In this document: in pieces, positions 13,909 to 24,600 of the stretch
Numbering within the stretch: position 1 is the first letter of the stretch
Layout of the letters: every line of letters begins with the position of its first letter
NCBI GenBank assembly: GCA_032622095.1
Contig: CP136061.1
Span: 5,342,734 to 5,406,733, forward strand
Length of the DNA stretch: 64,000 nt
Source of the DNA: Siphonodentalium dalli
Lineage: Eukaryota > Mollusca > Scaphopoda > Gadilida > Siphonodentaliidae
Direction of reading: 5' to 3'
Program-made: the position numbers and the translations under genes
Notes under the pieces: generated by a model
What the model was told of the DNA's origin: nothing
What the model saw: only the letters and a program-made list of their open reading frames with translations
The model's database searches: none

Positions 13909-15630
13909 TTATTATTATACTTGACACTTTTGTAATCACTATTACTCGAAAAATACAAGAAGTAGGACACTAAAACTTGGTAAGTAGGTTGGGGTACATG
14001 AGTTCTATGCCTATGGCCCATAACGATTTTGTCCGCGCTTTCACCGAGGAGTTATCTCCCTTTATTTGAAAAAATGTCAGTTTATTATCTCGGAAATTAT
14101 AAGAAGCAGAGCATCGAAAATTAGACCGTATGCACATCTCGATATGCACTACTGCCCACGGGCATAAAAACTTGTGTCCGCGCTTTCCCTGAAGAGTTAC
14201 CGCCCATAGTTGGCAAACCTCTATTTTATTGTACTCTGTTGTCCTCCCGTATCATTCCAGATAACTGTATTTGGTTTTTGTAGTCGTGTTGACCGTTGTC
14301 AGCTTAGTCCGAAGAAGAAAATTTGACAGGGTTGGCCATATATTTTTACACTGGGGTGGGGGCAAAATTTTCGCAATTTTTTTTTTGTATTGACATTCAT
14401 CTATTTAAGTATGTAGATTCCATGAACGAAAACAAACCCATACCGGAAAGGATTTTTGTAATCCGAGAAGAAATGCAAGAGTTACGGGCCCTCAAAGTTT
14501 GCAATTTGGTCCCATGTGCTTGTGCTCACATCTCCTCCGAAGATATCGAACTTAGGATGTCATCTGATATCCCAGTGCGTGCGGTCCGAAGAGAGCACGC
14601 GATGTGCCAAATTTTGCCAGTGTCGGTTAAGTGTTGTGGATCAGGGGAGGGGCGGTCCGGGGTACCAATTTTTTATTCTTCTCCGAATCAGATGAAACTT
14701 GGAATGTAACATCTACACCGCCAACCGATCTAGAAACTGAAACAATTTCGAAAATCCATTGAAAAATGACGGAGTTGCGGTCCTTCAAACAATGCAAATT
14801 TGGGCCCATGTGCCTGTGACCTCATCTCCTCCGAAGATCACAAACTTAGGATGTCATCTGATATCGCAGTGCGCGCGGTCTGAAGAGAGCACTCGATGTG
14901 CCAAATTTCGCAAGTGTCGGTTCAGTGTTGTGGGTCAGGGGAGGGGTGGTCCGAGGTACTAAAATTTAGTTCGTCTCCGAATCATATGAAACTTGGTATA
15001 TAACATCTACCTTATACGTTGATCATAAAACTGAAAACAGATCGTAAATCCGTTAAAAAATGGCGGAGATGTGGGCCCTCAAACTTTGAATGTGGGCCCG
15101 TATTCTTTCTAATAAACAAAATGTTATTCGTCTCTGAATGAGACAAAATTTATAACAAATAATCAATGTAACTAGCTGATCACAATACTCAAAACAATTT
15201 TAAAATCCATTGGAAAATAACGGAGTTACGGGCTCTCAAAATTCGCATTTTGGGCCGGGTTTGACTATTTCCCAATCCCGTCACCCAATTTCGAGGCAGG
15301 GGTGGGGTCACTTCCAAAGACTTGAGATCAACCCACACATGTTAAGGGAAAGATATAATCATCCTACTTCATATTTTCCGTCCCTTAACTGCGATTTATT
15401 GAGCTCATGATTTGGCCTATTATTATACTTCCATGGTGTAACCAAGGAAGTATATTGTTTTTCTACTGAGGTCGTTTTACGTTTATTTCGAAATAATCAG
15501 AAACTGATTGCAGTAGGAACGCGAAATCTCTAGCGAATGTAGGCATCGAAGGTTTACTACATATAATGGTATCCGGATTTCCGCCCAATGTTTCTTGGCG
15601 GAGTTATGGCCCTTTTGCGATTATTTTTCA

Positions 15631-15664
<34 letters not shown>

Positions 15665-15668
<4 letters not shown>

Positions 15669-15868
15669 CTTCCATGGTGTAACCAAGGAAGTATATTGTT
15701 TTTCTACTGCGGCCGTTTTCTGTTTAATTGGAAATACTCAGAAACTAATGGGAGGAGGACCGCGAAATCTCTAGCGAATGTAGGCATCTAAGGTCTACTA
15801 AAAATAATGCTATCCGGATGTTGGTCCAATATATTTTGACAGAGTTATGGCCCTTTTTCGATTATTTT

Positions 15869-15903
<35 letters not shown>

Positions 15904-17614
15904 CTGGACACTTTTGCAACCCTTATTACTCGAAAAGTACCAGGAGTAGCACACTAAAACTTGGTACGTATCTTGGGATCAAAGAGTTGTATGCCATCGT
16001 CGCATAACGAATATTGTCCGCGTTTTCCCCGAGGAGTTATCTCCCTTTATTTGAAAAAATGTCATTTTATTATCTCGGAAATTATAAGAAGCAGAGCATC
16101 GAAAATTAGACCGTATGCACATCTCGATATGCACTACTGCCCACGGGCATAAAAACTTGGGTCCGCCCTTTCCCTGAAGAGTTACCGCCCATAGTTGGCA
16201 AACCTCTATTTTATTGTACTCTGTTGTCCTCCCGTATCATTCCAGATAACTGTATTTGGTTTTTGTAGTCGTGTTGACCGTTGTCAGCTTAGTCCGAGGA
16301 AGAAAATTTGACAGGGTTGGACATATATTTTTACACTGGGGTGGGGGCAATATTTTCGCAATTTTTTTTTATTATTGACATTCATCTATTTAAGTATGTA
16401 GATTCCCTGAACGAAAACAAACCCATACCGGAAAGGATTTTTGTAATCCGAGAAGAAATGCAAGAGTTACGGGCCCTCAAAGTTTGCAAGTGTCGGTCCC
16501 ATGTGCTTGTGACCCTATCTCCTCCGAAGATGTCGAACTTTGGATGTCGTCTGATATCCCAGTGCGTGCGGTCTGAAGAGAGCACGCGATGGGCCAAATT
16601 TTGCCAGTGTCGGTTCAGTGTTGTGGGTCAGGGGAGTGGTGGTCCGGGGTACCAATTTTGTATTCTTCTCCGAATCGGATGAAACTTGGAATATAACATC
16701 CATACCGCCAACCGATCTAGAAACTGAAAGAATTTCGAAAATCCATTGAAAAATGTCAGAGTTGTGGGCCTTCAAACAATGCAAATTTGGCCCCATATGC
16801 TTGTGATCACATCTCCTCCAAAGATGTCAAACTTTGGATGTCAACTGATACGCCAATGCGTGCGGTCTGAAGAGAGCACGCGATGAGCCAAATTTTGCCA
16901 GTGTCGGTTCAGTGTTGTGGGTCAGGGGAGGGGTGGTCCGGGGTACCAAAATTTATTTCGTCTCCGAATCATATGAAACTTGATATATAACATATACCAT
17001 ACACGTTGATCATAAAACTGAAAACAGATTGTAAATCCGTTAAAAAATGGCGGAGATTTGGGCCCTCAAACTTTGAATGTGGGCCCGTATTCTTTCCAAT
17101 AAACAAAATGTTATTCGTCTCTGAATCAGACAAAATTTATAACAAATAATCAATGTAAGTAGCTGATCACAATACTCAAAACAATTTTTAAATCCATTGG
17201 AAAATAACGGAGTTACGGGCTCTCAAAATTCGCATTTTGGGCCGGGTTTGACTATTTCCCAATCCCGTCACCCAATTTCGAGGCAGGGGTGGGGTCACTC
17301 CCAAACACTTGAGATCAACCCACACATGTTAAGGGAAAGATATAATCATCCTAATTCATATTTTCCGTCCCTTAACTGCGATTTATTGAGCTCATGATTT
17401 GCCCTATTATTATACTTCCATGGTGTAACCAAGGAAGTATATTGTTTTTCTACTGCGGCCGTTTTCTGTTTAATTGGAAATACTCAGAAACTAATGGGAG
17501 GAGGACCGCGAAATCTCTAGCGAATGTAGGCATCTAAGGTCTACTAAAAATAATGCTATCCGGATGTTGGTCCAATATATTTTGACAGAGTTATGGCCCT
17601 TTTTCGATTATTTT

Positions 17615-17649
<35 letters not shown>

Positions 17650-17795
17650 CTGGACACTTTTGCAACCCTTATTACTCGAAAAGTACCAGGAGTAGCACAC
17701 TAAAACTTGGTACGTATCTTGGGATCAAAGAGTTGTATGCCATCGTCGCATAACGAATATTGTCCGCGTTTTCCCCGAGGAGTTATCTCCCTTAT
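15665..17795 (+). repeat. Satellite B': chimeric monomer plus broken terminal monomer
   Basis: The full monomer is 15665-17410 (1,746 bp), followed by a 385-bp piece (17411-17795). The first 380-400 bp read like monomer C (GGAGGAGGACCGCG, GTCGCATAACGAATA). From about 16050 the sequence reads like B (TTTATTTGAAAAAATG, AAGAAGCAGAGC). B' is therefore a recombinant. It shares the variant AATGCTATCCGG with the last monomer of H2, which suggests the monomer beside the single-copy domain is an older type. The array ends abruptly at about 17795. Confidence 0.85.
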
Positions 17796-17796
17796 C

Positions 17797-18008
17797 TCGA
17801 TTATTCCGTTTGCGATAACAACGATAAACACATAGAAACATGCAAACATCATCAGTTTCGTAAGATCAATTTGTATATTGTTATAAACCGTAGTATACTG
17901 CTGATAGACATTCAATTCTTTCCGTGAGTATATGTCTGCCGAATTGGAAATGACTCCTTTTATACTTTCGCAAACTAAAACACCACTGATAGTTTCGTAC
18001 TCCGTCAT
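17797..18008 (-). CDS. Small open frame with one predicted membrane segment (unassigned)
   Basis: Reading leftward from an ATG at 18008, about 70 codons are open before the frame runs into satellite sequence; it stays open by chance to 17700. The peptide starts MTEYETISGVLVCESIKG and has one hydrophobic stretch (about residues 52-68, LMMFACFYVFIVVIANG) that could span a membrane. The H2 copy (33262-33495) is similar but has an internal stop. Between the copies most substitutions change the amino acid, so there is no sign of purifying selection. It may be a captured exon fragment or a chance frame. Function unknown. Confidence 0.2.
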
Positions 18009-18328
18009 TTAAGTCTTGTCAAAAAAGCAAACGTGAAACAACCGCTCATTATTCCTACCATAAAGGAATCTACTTATAGAGAACGCTCTTTTCTGTTCGA
18101 TTACGTTCAAACTATTTGTGTGTTGTTGTTAATCACTCATTATATTCTTCGGACCGAACGTTCATTAAGCGCGCTTCATGTTATATATGCGAAAACCGAC
18201 CCACGTGTTTATTGTTTTATATCCGATTCAATAACACATTTTACATTATCTTTAGTTTGGTATTATTCGTATTTGATGATTAAAATACACCAAAACATGT
18301 TAAAAATAAAAAATACAAAAAGATAATT

Positions 18329-18406
18329 TGACGGGATTCGAACTCACGTCGCAATAAAACACAAACTGAAGGTTTGACGCTCTCACCTCTGGGCTACGCA
18401 CTGCGC
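18329..18406 (-). pseudogene. tRNA-like sequence, copy 1
   Basis: On the minus strand it reads a box-A-like TAGCCCAGAGG, an anticodon-arm-like CAAA/TTTG stem and a box-B-like AGTTCGAATCC, followed by T-runs that could terminate RNA polymerase III. No acceptor stem can be drawn from the flanks and the T-stem has mismatches, so it is a tRNA-derived relic or SINE head, not a working tRNA. The anticodon cannot be assigned safely. Confidence 0.6.
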
Positions 18407-18600
18407 TGTTAATTTATAAGAAAATATATTAGTATTAAATATATAGGCATATAACTGTGTATATTTAAACTTTATATTCAAATTGATTGAAATCGAATAT
18501 AAAAAGCATCTTTACATTATCTTTAGTTTGGTATTATTCGTATTTGATGATTAAAATACACCAAAACATGTTAAAAAATAAAAAATAAAAAAAGATAATT

Positions 18601-18678
18601 TGACGGGATTCGAACTCACGTCGCAATAAAACACAAACTGAGGGTTTGACGCTCTCACCACTGGTCTACGGACTGCGC
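18601..18678 (-). pseudogene. tRNA-like sequence, copy 2
   Basis: Second copy within the 271-bp duplication. It has the same box B and anticodon arm and differs at several bases in the D arm (GGTCTACGGACTGCG on the + strand). It again lacks an acceptor stem and is followed on the minus strand by T-runs. Confidence 0.6.
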
Positions 18679-19548
18679 TGTTAATTTATAAGAAAATATA
18701 TTAGTATTAAATATATAGGCATATAACTGTGTATATTTAAACTGTATATCCAAACTGATTGAAATGCGTGACTATATATATATACCCCTTTCCGCTATAC
18801 GGGGAACAGGAAAATGCACCTATTCTTCCCACCAAATCCAAAAGGGCTAATTAAAGAGCAAGGTAATGTAGCAGGTACATTTGGATATTCTATTCACGCC
18901 CCCCCCCCAAATCTTGACCGCTATACTTCAAATTCAAACATCGAGATAATTTTTTTTGACGAGTACATCTGATAGCTAGTGTTCACGCGCATCTAGAGCG
19001 CAATTTTCTAATTTTCAGATGGAACGGTTTACTCGTGACAACGCTATATATCATAAATATGTATACTTCTGTAGTCTATCACTAGCCGATTTTTAGCCCC
19101 AAATCCAAACGGGCCGATGTAGGAGCGAGTTTAATGCGGTGGTACATAAGCCGGTATACTGTAGGTATGACTCTAAAATTTGACCTCTCTAATATAAACG
19201 CAACCTGCTCAAGGGAGTGTTTGTGTCGGGTGGGTTCAGATTTGGAAAATTCCACCGAAGATCAAATGGGCAAAATTACTCCGAAAATCATATATTGAGA
19301 TAAAAACTTTTCGATGAGTGGATGTGATAAGTAGTATATATACGCAAGATTAGTACACTTTTTAATAATTTATATTGAACGGTTTAACCCTGGTAGCGTA
19401 TAACGTTGTGACGGGTGATATATATTACTCAAATTCAAACCCTCTCTTCATGACGCAAATTCAAACGGACTTAGCAAGAAGCAAGGCAAATGCATGAATA
19501 TGCTCACCGATATACTATATAGGTATGTCCGCTCTACTGTAAAAGTAA

Positions 19549-19805
19549 CCTATTGTCACGATTTGACCTGTCCAAAACACTCCCCGGACAAAAGTTTTCC
19601 TAGGTATAAAATTTCGTCGAAATCCGATCGTTTTACTCGATTTGACCTTGAACTTACCATTTCGAATGTCAATGTCAGGTCGGGGTCACGACTTGACCCG
19701 CCCAAAAGACTCCCCGGACAAAAGTACCCCTAGGTATCAAATTTCGTGGAAATCCGCATGTTTTACCCGATTTGACCTTCGATTGACCATTTTGAAGGTC
19801 AGGTC
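19549..19805 (-). repeat. Inverted fragment related to the Helitron internal repeats
   Basis: Two tandem copies, 130 bp apart, contain TCCCCGGACAAAAG (19581 and 19711), TAGGTAT and AAATTTCGT motifs. They are the reverse complement of the tandem repeats inside the Helitron at 34313-34764. Neither Helitron terminus is present, so this is a fragment in the opposite orientation. It lies in the part of the H1 3' domain that differs from H2. Confidence 0.7.
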
Positions 19806-19831
19806 GGGACGGGATGGGATGGGATGGAATA

Positions 19832-19871
19832 CCATGGAAGTATATCTGATTCCATGGAATCTGACCTCTAG
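19832..19871 (+). terminator. H1 3' terminus: subterminal inverted repeat, hairpin and CTAG
   Basis: CCATGGAAGTATA (19832-19844) is the reverse complement of the element's 5' tip. CCATGGAA (19832-19839) pairs with TTCCATGG (19850-19857) across a 10-nt loop. Ten nucleotides later comes CTAG (19868-19871), followed by the host T-tract. In Helitrons a 3' hairpin just before CTRR acts as the transposition terminator. H2 has the same terminus. Confidence 0.87.
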
Positions 19872-21402
19872 TTTTTCATTGTTATTATTATTCTTATACT
19901 GGACACTTTTGCAACCCTTATTACTCGAAAAGTACCAGGAGTAGCATATTAAAACTTGGCACGTATCTTGGGGTCAAAGAGTTGTATGCCATCGTCGCAT
20001 AAAGAATATTGTCCGCGTTTTCCCCGAGGAGTTATCTCCCTTTATCTGAAAAAATGTCATTTTATTATCTCGGAAATAATAAGGAGCAGAGCATCGAAAA
20101 TTGGACCGTATGCACACCTCGATATGCCCTACTGCCCACGGGCATCAAAACTTGTGTCCGCGCTTTCCCTGAGGAGTTACCGCCCATAGTTGGCAAACCT
20201 CTATTTGATTGTACTCTGTTGTCCTCTTGTATCATTCCAGATAACTGCATGTGGTTTTCATAGTCGTGTTGACAGTTGTCAGTTTAGTCAGAGAAGGAAA
20301 ATTTGACAGGGTCGGACATATATTTTGACACTGGGGTGGGGGGCAACATTTTCGCAAAATAAAATTTTGATTGACATTCATCTATTTAAGTTTATGTATT
20401 TCCCGAACGAAAACAAACCCATACCGGAAAGGATTTTTGAAATCCGAGAAGAAATGCAAGAGTTACGGGCCCTCAAAGTTTGCAATTTGGGCCCATGTGC
20501 TTGTGTACACATCTCCTCCGAAGATATCGAACATAGGATGACATCTGATACGCCAACGTGTGCGGACGGAAGAGGGCACGCGGTGGGCCAAATTTTGCCA
20601 GTGTCTGTTCATTATTGTGGGTCTGGGGAGGGGTGGTCCGTGGTACCAATTTTTAATTCTTCTCCGAATCAGATGAAACTTGGAATATAACATCTGCAAC
20701 ATGAGCCGATCTAGAAATTGAAAGAATTTCGAAAATCCATCTAAAACTGACGGAATTGCGGGCCCTCAAACTTTGCGATTTTGGACCCATGTGCTTGTGT
20801 ACACATCTCCTCCGAAGATATCGAACATAGGATGTCATCTGATACGAAAATACGTACGGACTGAAGAGGGCACGCGGTGGGTGTAATTTTGCCAGTGTCG
20901 GTTTAGTATTGTGGGTCAGGGGAGGGGTAGTCCGCGGTACCATTTTTTTATTCTTCTCCGAATCAGATGAAACTTGGAATGTAACATCTACCATATACGT
21001 TGATCACGATGCTGAAACAGATCGTAAATCCGTGTGAAAATGGCGGAGATTTTGGCCATCCAATTTTGAATTTGGGCCCATATGCTTTCCAATAACCAAA
21101 GTGTTATTCGGGTCCGAATCAGATGAAACTTGTGTTATGCAATCTATGTCAGCGGCAGATAGCAAAACTGGAAACAATTTTTAAATCCGTTGGAAACTAA
21201 CGGAGTTACGGGCCCTCAAACTTCGCATTTTGTGCCAGGGTTGATGTTTTCCCAATCCCGTCACCCAATTTCGAGGCAGGGGTGGGGTCACGTCCAAACA
21301 CTTGAGATCAACCTACACATGTTAGGACAACATATACTCACCATACTTCATATTTTCCGTCCCTAAACTGTGATTCTTTCCACTCATGATTTTCCCTATT
21401 AT
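19872..21402 (+). repeat. Satellite A monomer, 3' part, split by H1
   Basis: It resumes monomer A at the T-tract where 11703-11903 stopped and runs to the next palindrome. It carries the AGATAGC variant (21161) that also occurs at the same offset in the monomer at 1316. Confidence 0.93.
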
Positions 21403-21613
21403 TATACTTCCATGGTGTAACCAAGGAAGTATATTGTTTTTCTACTGCGGCCGTTTTCTGTTTAATTGGAAATACTTAGAAACTAATGGGAGGAGGACCG
21501 CGAAATCTCTAGCGAATATAGGCATCTAAGGTCTACTAAAAATAATGGTATCCGGATGTTGGTCCAATATCTTTTGACAGAGTTATGGCCCTTTTTCGAT
21601 AATTTTTCATTGT
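21403..21613 (+). repeat. Satellite A monomer, 5' half, split by H2
   Basis: First 211 bp of a monomer A, ending TTTTCATTGT just before the H2 palindrome. The rest is at 35504-37024 (1,521 bp). The total is 1,732 bp, again the monomer length plus one T. Confidence 0.93.
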
Positions 21614-21644
21614 TATACTTCCATGGTGTAACCAAGGAAGTATA
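21614..21644 (+). repeat. H2 5'-terminal palindrome
   Basis: Same sequence and pairing as at H1 11904-11934. It directly follows host TTTTCATTGT, so the boundary with the split monomer A is sharp. Confidence 0.85.
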
Positions 21645-24600
21645 TTGTTTTTCTACTGCGGCCGTTTTCTGTTTAATTGGAAATACTCAGAAACTAATGG
21701 GAGGAGGACCGCGAAATCTCTAGCGAATGAAGGCATCTAAGGTATACTAAAAATAATGGTATCCGGATGTTGGTCCAATATATTTTGACAGAGTTATGGC
21801 CCTTTTTCGATTATTTTTCATTATTATTATTATTATACTGGACACTTTTGCAACCCTTATTACTCGAAAAGTACCAGGAGTAGCACACTAAAACTTGGTA
21901 CGTATCTTGGGATCAAAGAGTTGTATGCCATCGTCGCATAACGAATATTGTCCGCGTTTTCCCCGAGGAGTTATCTCCCTTTATCTAAAAATATGTCATT
22001 TTATTATCTCGGAAATTATAAGGAGCAGAGCATCGAAAATTGGACTGTATGCACACCTCGATATGCCCTACTGCCCACGGGCATCAGAACTTGTGTCCGC
22101 GCTTTCCCTGAGGAGTTACCGCCCATAGTTGGCAAACCTCTATTTGATTGTACTCTGTTGTCCTCTTGTATCATTCCAGATAACTGCATGTGGTTTTCAT
22201 AGTCGTGTTGACCGTTGTCAGTTTAGTCAGAGAAGAAAAATTTGACAGGGTCGGACATATATTTTGACACTGGGGTGGGGGGCAAAATTTTTGCAAAATA
22301 AAATTTTGTTTGACATTCATCTATTTAAGTTTATGTATTTCTCGAACGATAACAAACCCATACCGGAAAGGATTTTTGAAATCCGAGAAGAAATGCAAGA
22401 GTTACGGGCCCTCAAAGTTTGCAATTTGGGCCGATGTGCTTGTGACCACATCTCCTCCGAAGGTATCGAACATAGGATATCATCTGATACGGCAACGTGT
22501 GCGGACGGAAGAGAGCACGCGATGGGCCAAATTTTGCCAGTGTCTGTTCATTATTGTGGGTCTGGGGAGGGGTGGTCCGTGGTACCAATTTTTAGTTCTT
22601 CTCCGAATCAGATGAAACTTGGAATATAACATCTGCAACATCAGTCGATCTCGAAATTGAAAGAATTTCGAAAATCCATCGAAAACTGACATAATTGCGG
22701 GCCCTCAAACTTTGCAATTTTGGACCCATGTGCTTGATAACACATTTCCTCCGAAGATATCGAACATAGGATGTCATCTGATACGACAATACGTACGGAT
22801 TGAAGAGGGCACGCGGTGGGCCAAATTTTGCCAGTGTCGGTTCAGTATTGTGGGTCTGGGGAGGGGTGGTCCATGGTACCAATTTTTAATTCTTTTTCGA
22901 ATCAGATGAAACTTGGAATATAACATCTGCAACCTCAGCCGATCTAGAAACTGAAAGAATTTCTAAAATCCATCGAAAACTGAAAGAATTGCGGGCCCTC
23001 AAACTTTGCAATTTTGGGCCCATGGATGTGCTTGATAACACATCTTTTCCGAAGATATCGAACCTAGGATGTAATCTGCTACTATAATCCGTACGGACTG
23101 AAGAGGGCACACGGTGGGTGTAATATTTCCAGTGTCGGTTCAGTATTGTGGGTCAGGGGAGGGGTAGTCCGTGGTACCATTTTTGTATTCATCTCCGAAT
23201 CAGATGAAACTTGGAATGTAACATCTACCATATACGTTGATCACGAAGCTGAAAACAGATCGTAAATCCGTGTAAAAATGGCGGAGATTTTGGCAATTCA
23301 ATTTTGAATTTGGGCCCATATGCTTTCCAATAACCAAAGTGTTATTCGGGTCCGAATCAGATGAAATTTATGTTGTGCAATCTAGGTCAGCGGCAGATCG
23401 CAAAACTGAAAACAATTTTTAAATCCGTTGGAAACTAACGGAGTTACGGGCCCTCAAACTTCGCATTTTGTGCCAGGGTTGATGTTTTCCCAATCCCGTC
23501 ACCCAATTTCGAGGTAGGGGTGGGGTCACGTCCAAACACTTGAGATCAACATACACATGTTAGGACAACATATACTCACCATACTTATATTTTCCGTCCC
23601 GAAACTGCGATTCTTTCCACTCATGATTTTCCCTATTATTATACTTCCATGGTGTAACCAAGGAAGTATATTGTTTTTCTACTGCGGCCGTTTTCTGTTT
23701 AATTGGAAATACTCAGAAACTAATGGGAGGAGGACCGCGAAATCTCTAGCGAATGAAGGCATCTAAGGTATACTAAAAATAATGGTATCCGGATGTTGGT
23801 CCAATATATTTTGACAGAGTTATGGCCCTTTTTCGATTATTTTTCATTATTATTATTATTATACTGGACACTTTTGCAACCCTTATTACTCGAAAAGTAC
23901 CAGGAGTAGCACACTAAAACTTGGTACGTATCTTGGGATCAAAGAGTTGTATGCCATCGTCGCATAACGAATATTGTCCGCGTTTTCCCCGAGGAGTTAT
24001 CTCCCTTTATCTAAAAATATGTCATTTTATTATCTCGGAAATTATAAGGAGCAGAGCATCGAAAATTGGACTGTATGCACACCTCGATATGCCCTACTGC
24101 CCACGGGCATCAGAACTTGTGTCCGCGCTTTCCCTGAGGAGTTACCGCCCATAGTTGGCAAACCTCTATTTGATTGTACTCTGTTGTCCTCTTGTATCAT
24201 TCCAGATAACTGCATGTGGTTTTCATAGTCGTGTTGACCGTTGTCAGTTTAGTCAGAGAAGAAAAATTTGACAGGGTCGGACATATATTTTGACACTGGG
24301 GTGGGGGGCAAAATTTTTGCAAAATAAAATTTTGTTTGACATTCATCTATTTAAGTTTATGTATTTCTCGAACGATAACAAACCCATACCGGAAAGGATT
24401 TTTGAAATCCGAGAAGAAATGCAAGAGTTACGGGCCCTCAAAGTTTGCAATTTGGGCCGATGTGCTTGTGACCACATCTCCTCCGAAGGTATCGAACATA
24501 GGATATCATCTGATACGGCAACGTGTGCGGACGGAAGAGAGCACGCGATGGGCCAAATTTTGCCAGTGTCTGTTCATTATTGTGGGTCTGGGGAGGGGTG

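Larger units (their letters stand above)
11904..15664 (+). repeat. Satellite array B (about 1.76 kb) with a 241-bp short monomer
   Basis: The full monomers are 11904-13662 (1,759 bp) and 13663-15423 (1,761 bp). A third, 15424-15664, stops after 241 bp at the end of a long TTA microsatellite, where the next palindrome starts. B shares the palindrome, subrepeats and 3' box (AATTTCGAGGCAGGGGTGG) with A but differs at many sites, for example AAGAAGCAGAGC where A has AAGGAGCAGAGC, and has longer TTA tracts. The short monomer could mark a nested 5' end, or a deletion between TATTAT tracts; the latter is simpler because no second 3' end exists. Confidence 0.88.
18240..18781 (+). repeat. 271-bp tandem duplication carrying a tRNA-like sequence
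   Basis: The segment starting TTTACATTATC at 18240 recurs at 18511, a 271-bp period, and each copy carries one tRNA-like sequence. H2 has a single copy, starting near 33768. The 42-nt segment that H2 has immediately before this block is missing before copy 1, and its end (TCGAATATAAAAAGCATC) reappears just before copy 2. This fits a slippage or unequal-exchange duplication within H1. Confidence 0.85.
11904..19871 (+). mobile_element. H1: Helentron-like non-autonomous element, 7,968 bp
   Basis: The 5' end is the TATACTTCCATGG palindrome. The 3' end has a CCATGGAAGTATA inverted copy of that tip, an 8-bp hairpin and CTCTAG. An inverted 5' tip near the 3' end, a 3' hairpin, insertion at T-T and internal tandem repeats are hallmarks of Helentrons and their non-autonomous relatives; CTAG is the usual Helitron 3' end. 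In order it contains two B monomers, one short monomer, one B' monomer and part of another, and a 2.1-kb single-copy domain shared with H2. No Rep or helicase motif is visible in any frame, so it would need enzymes from elsewhere. Integrity of the ends and the exact host junctions argue for a relatively recent insertion into array A. Confidence 0.87.
17796..19871 (+). mobile_element. H1 single-copy 3' domain
   Basis: It joins the broken satellite monomer directly to sequence matching H2 from 33284 onward, so H1 lacks the equivalent of H2 32595-33283. The match to H2 runs to about 19440 (35120 in H2). It is interrupted by a 271-bp tandem duplication in H1 and by a Helitron insertion in H2. From 19440 to about 19805 the two differ, then they share the last 60 bp. 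No recognised protein domain is present. Smaller features are listed separately; the stretch 18780-19440 otherwise holds nothing I recognise. Confidence 0.85.

Noticed and set aside
18033-18326. Plus-strand 97-codon frame in H1 (112 codons in H2 at 33519) as a gene
   Set aside because: It opens at GTG and has no ATG until near its end, so it is not a plausible eukaryotic start. It is kept only as a low-interest observation with its divergent neighbour.
18329-18406. Functional tRNA gene (and its copies at 18601 and 33860)
   Set aside because: No acceptor stem can be formed, the T-stem is mismatched, and the anticodon loop cannot be placed with a normal T33.
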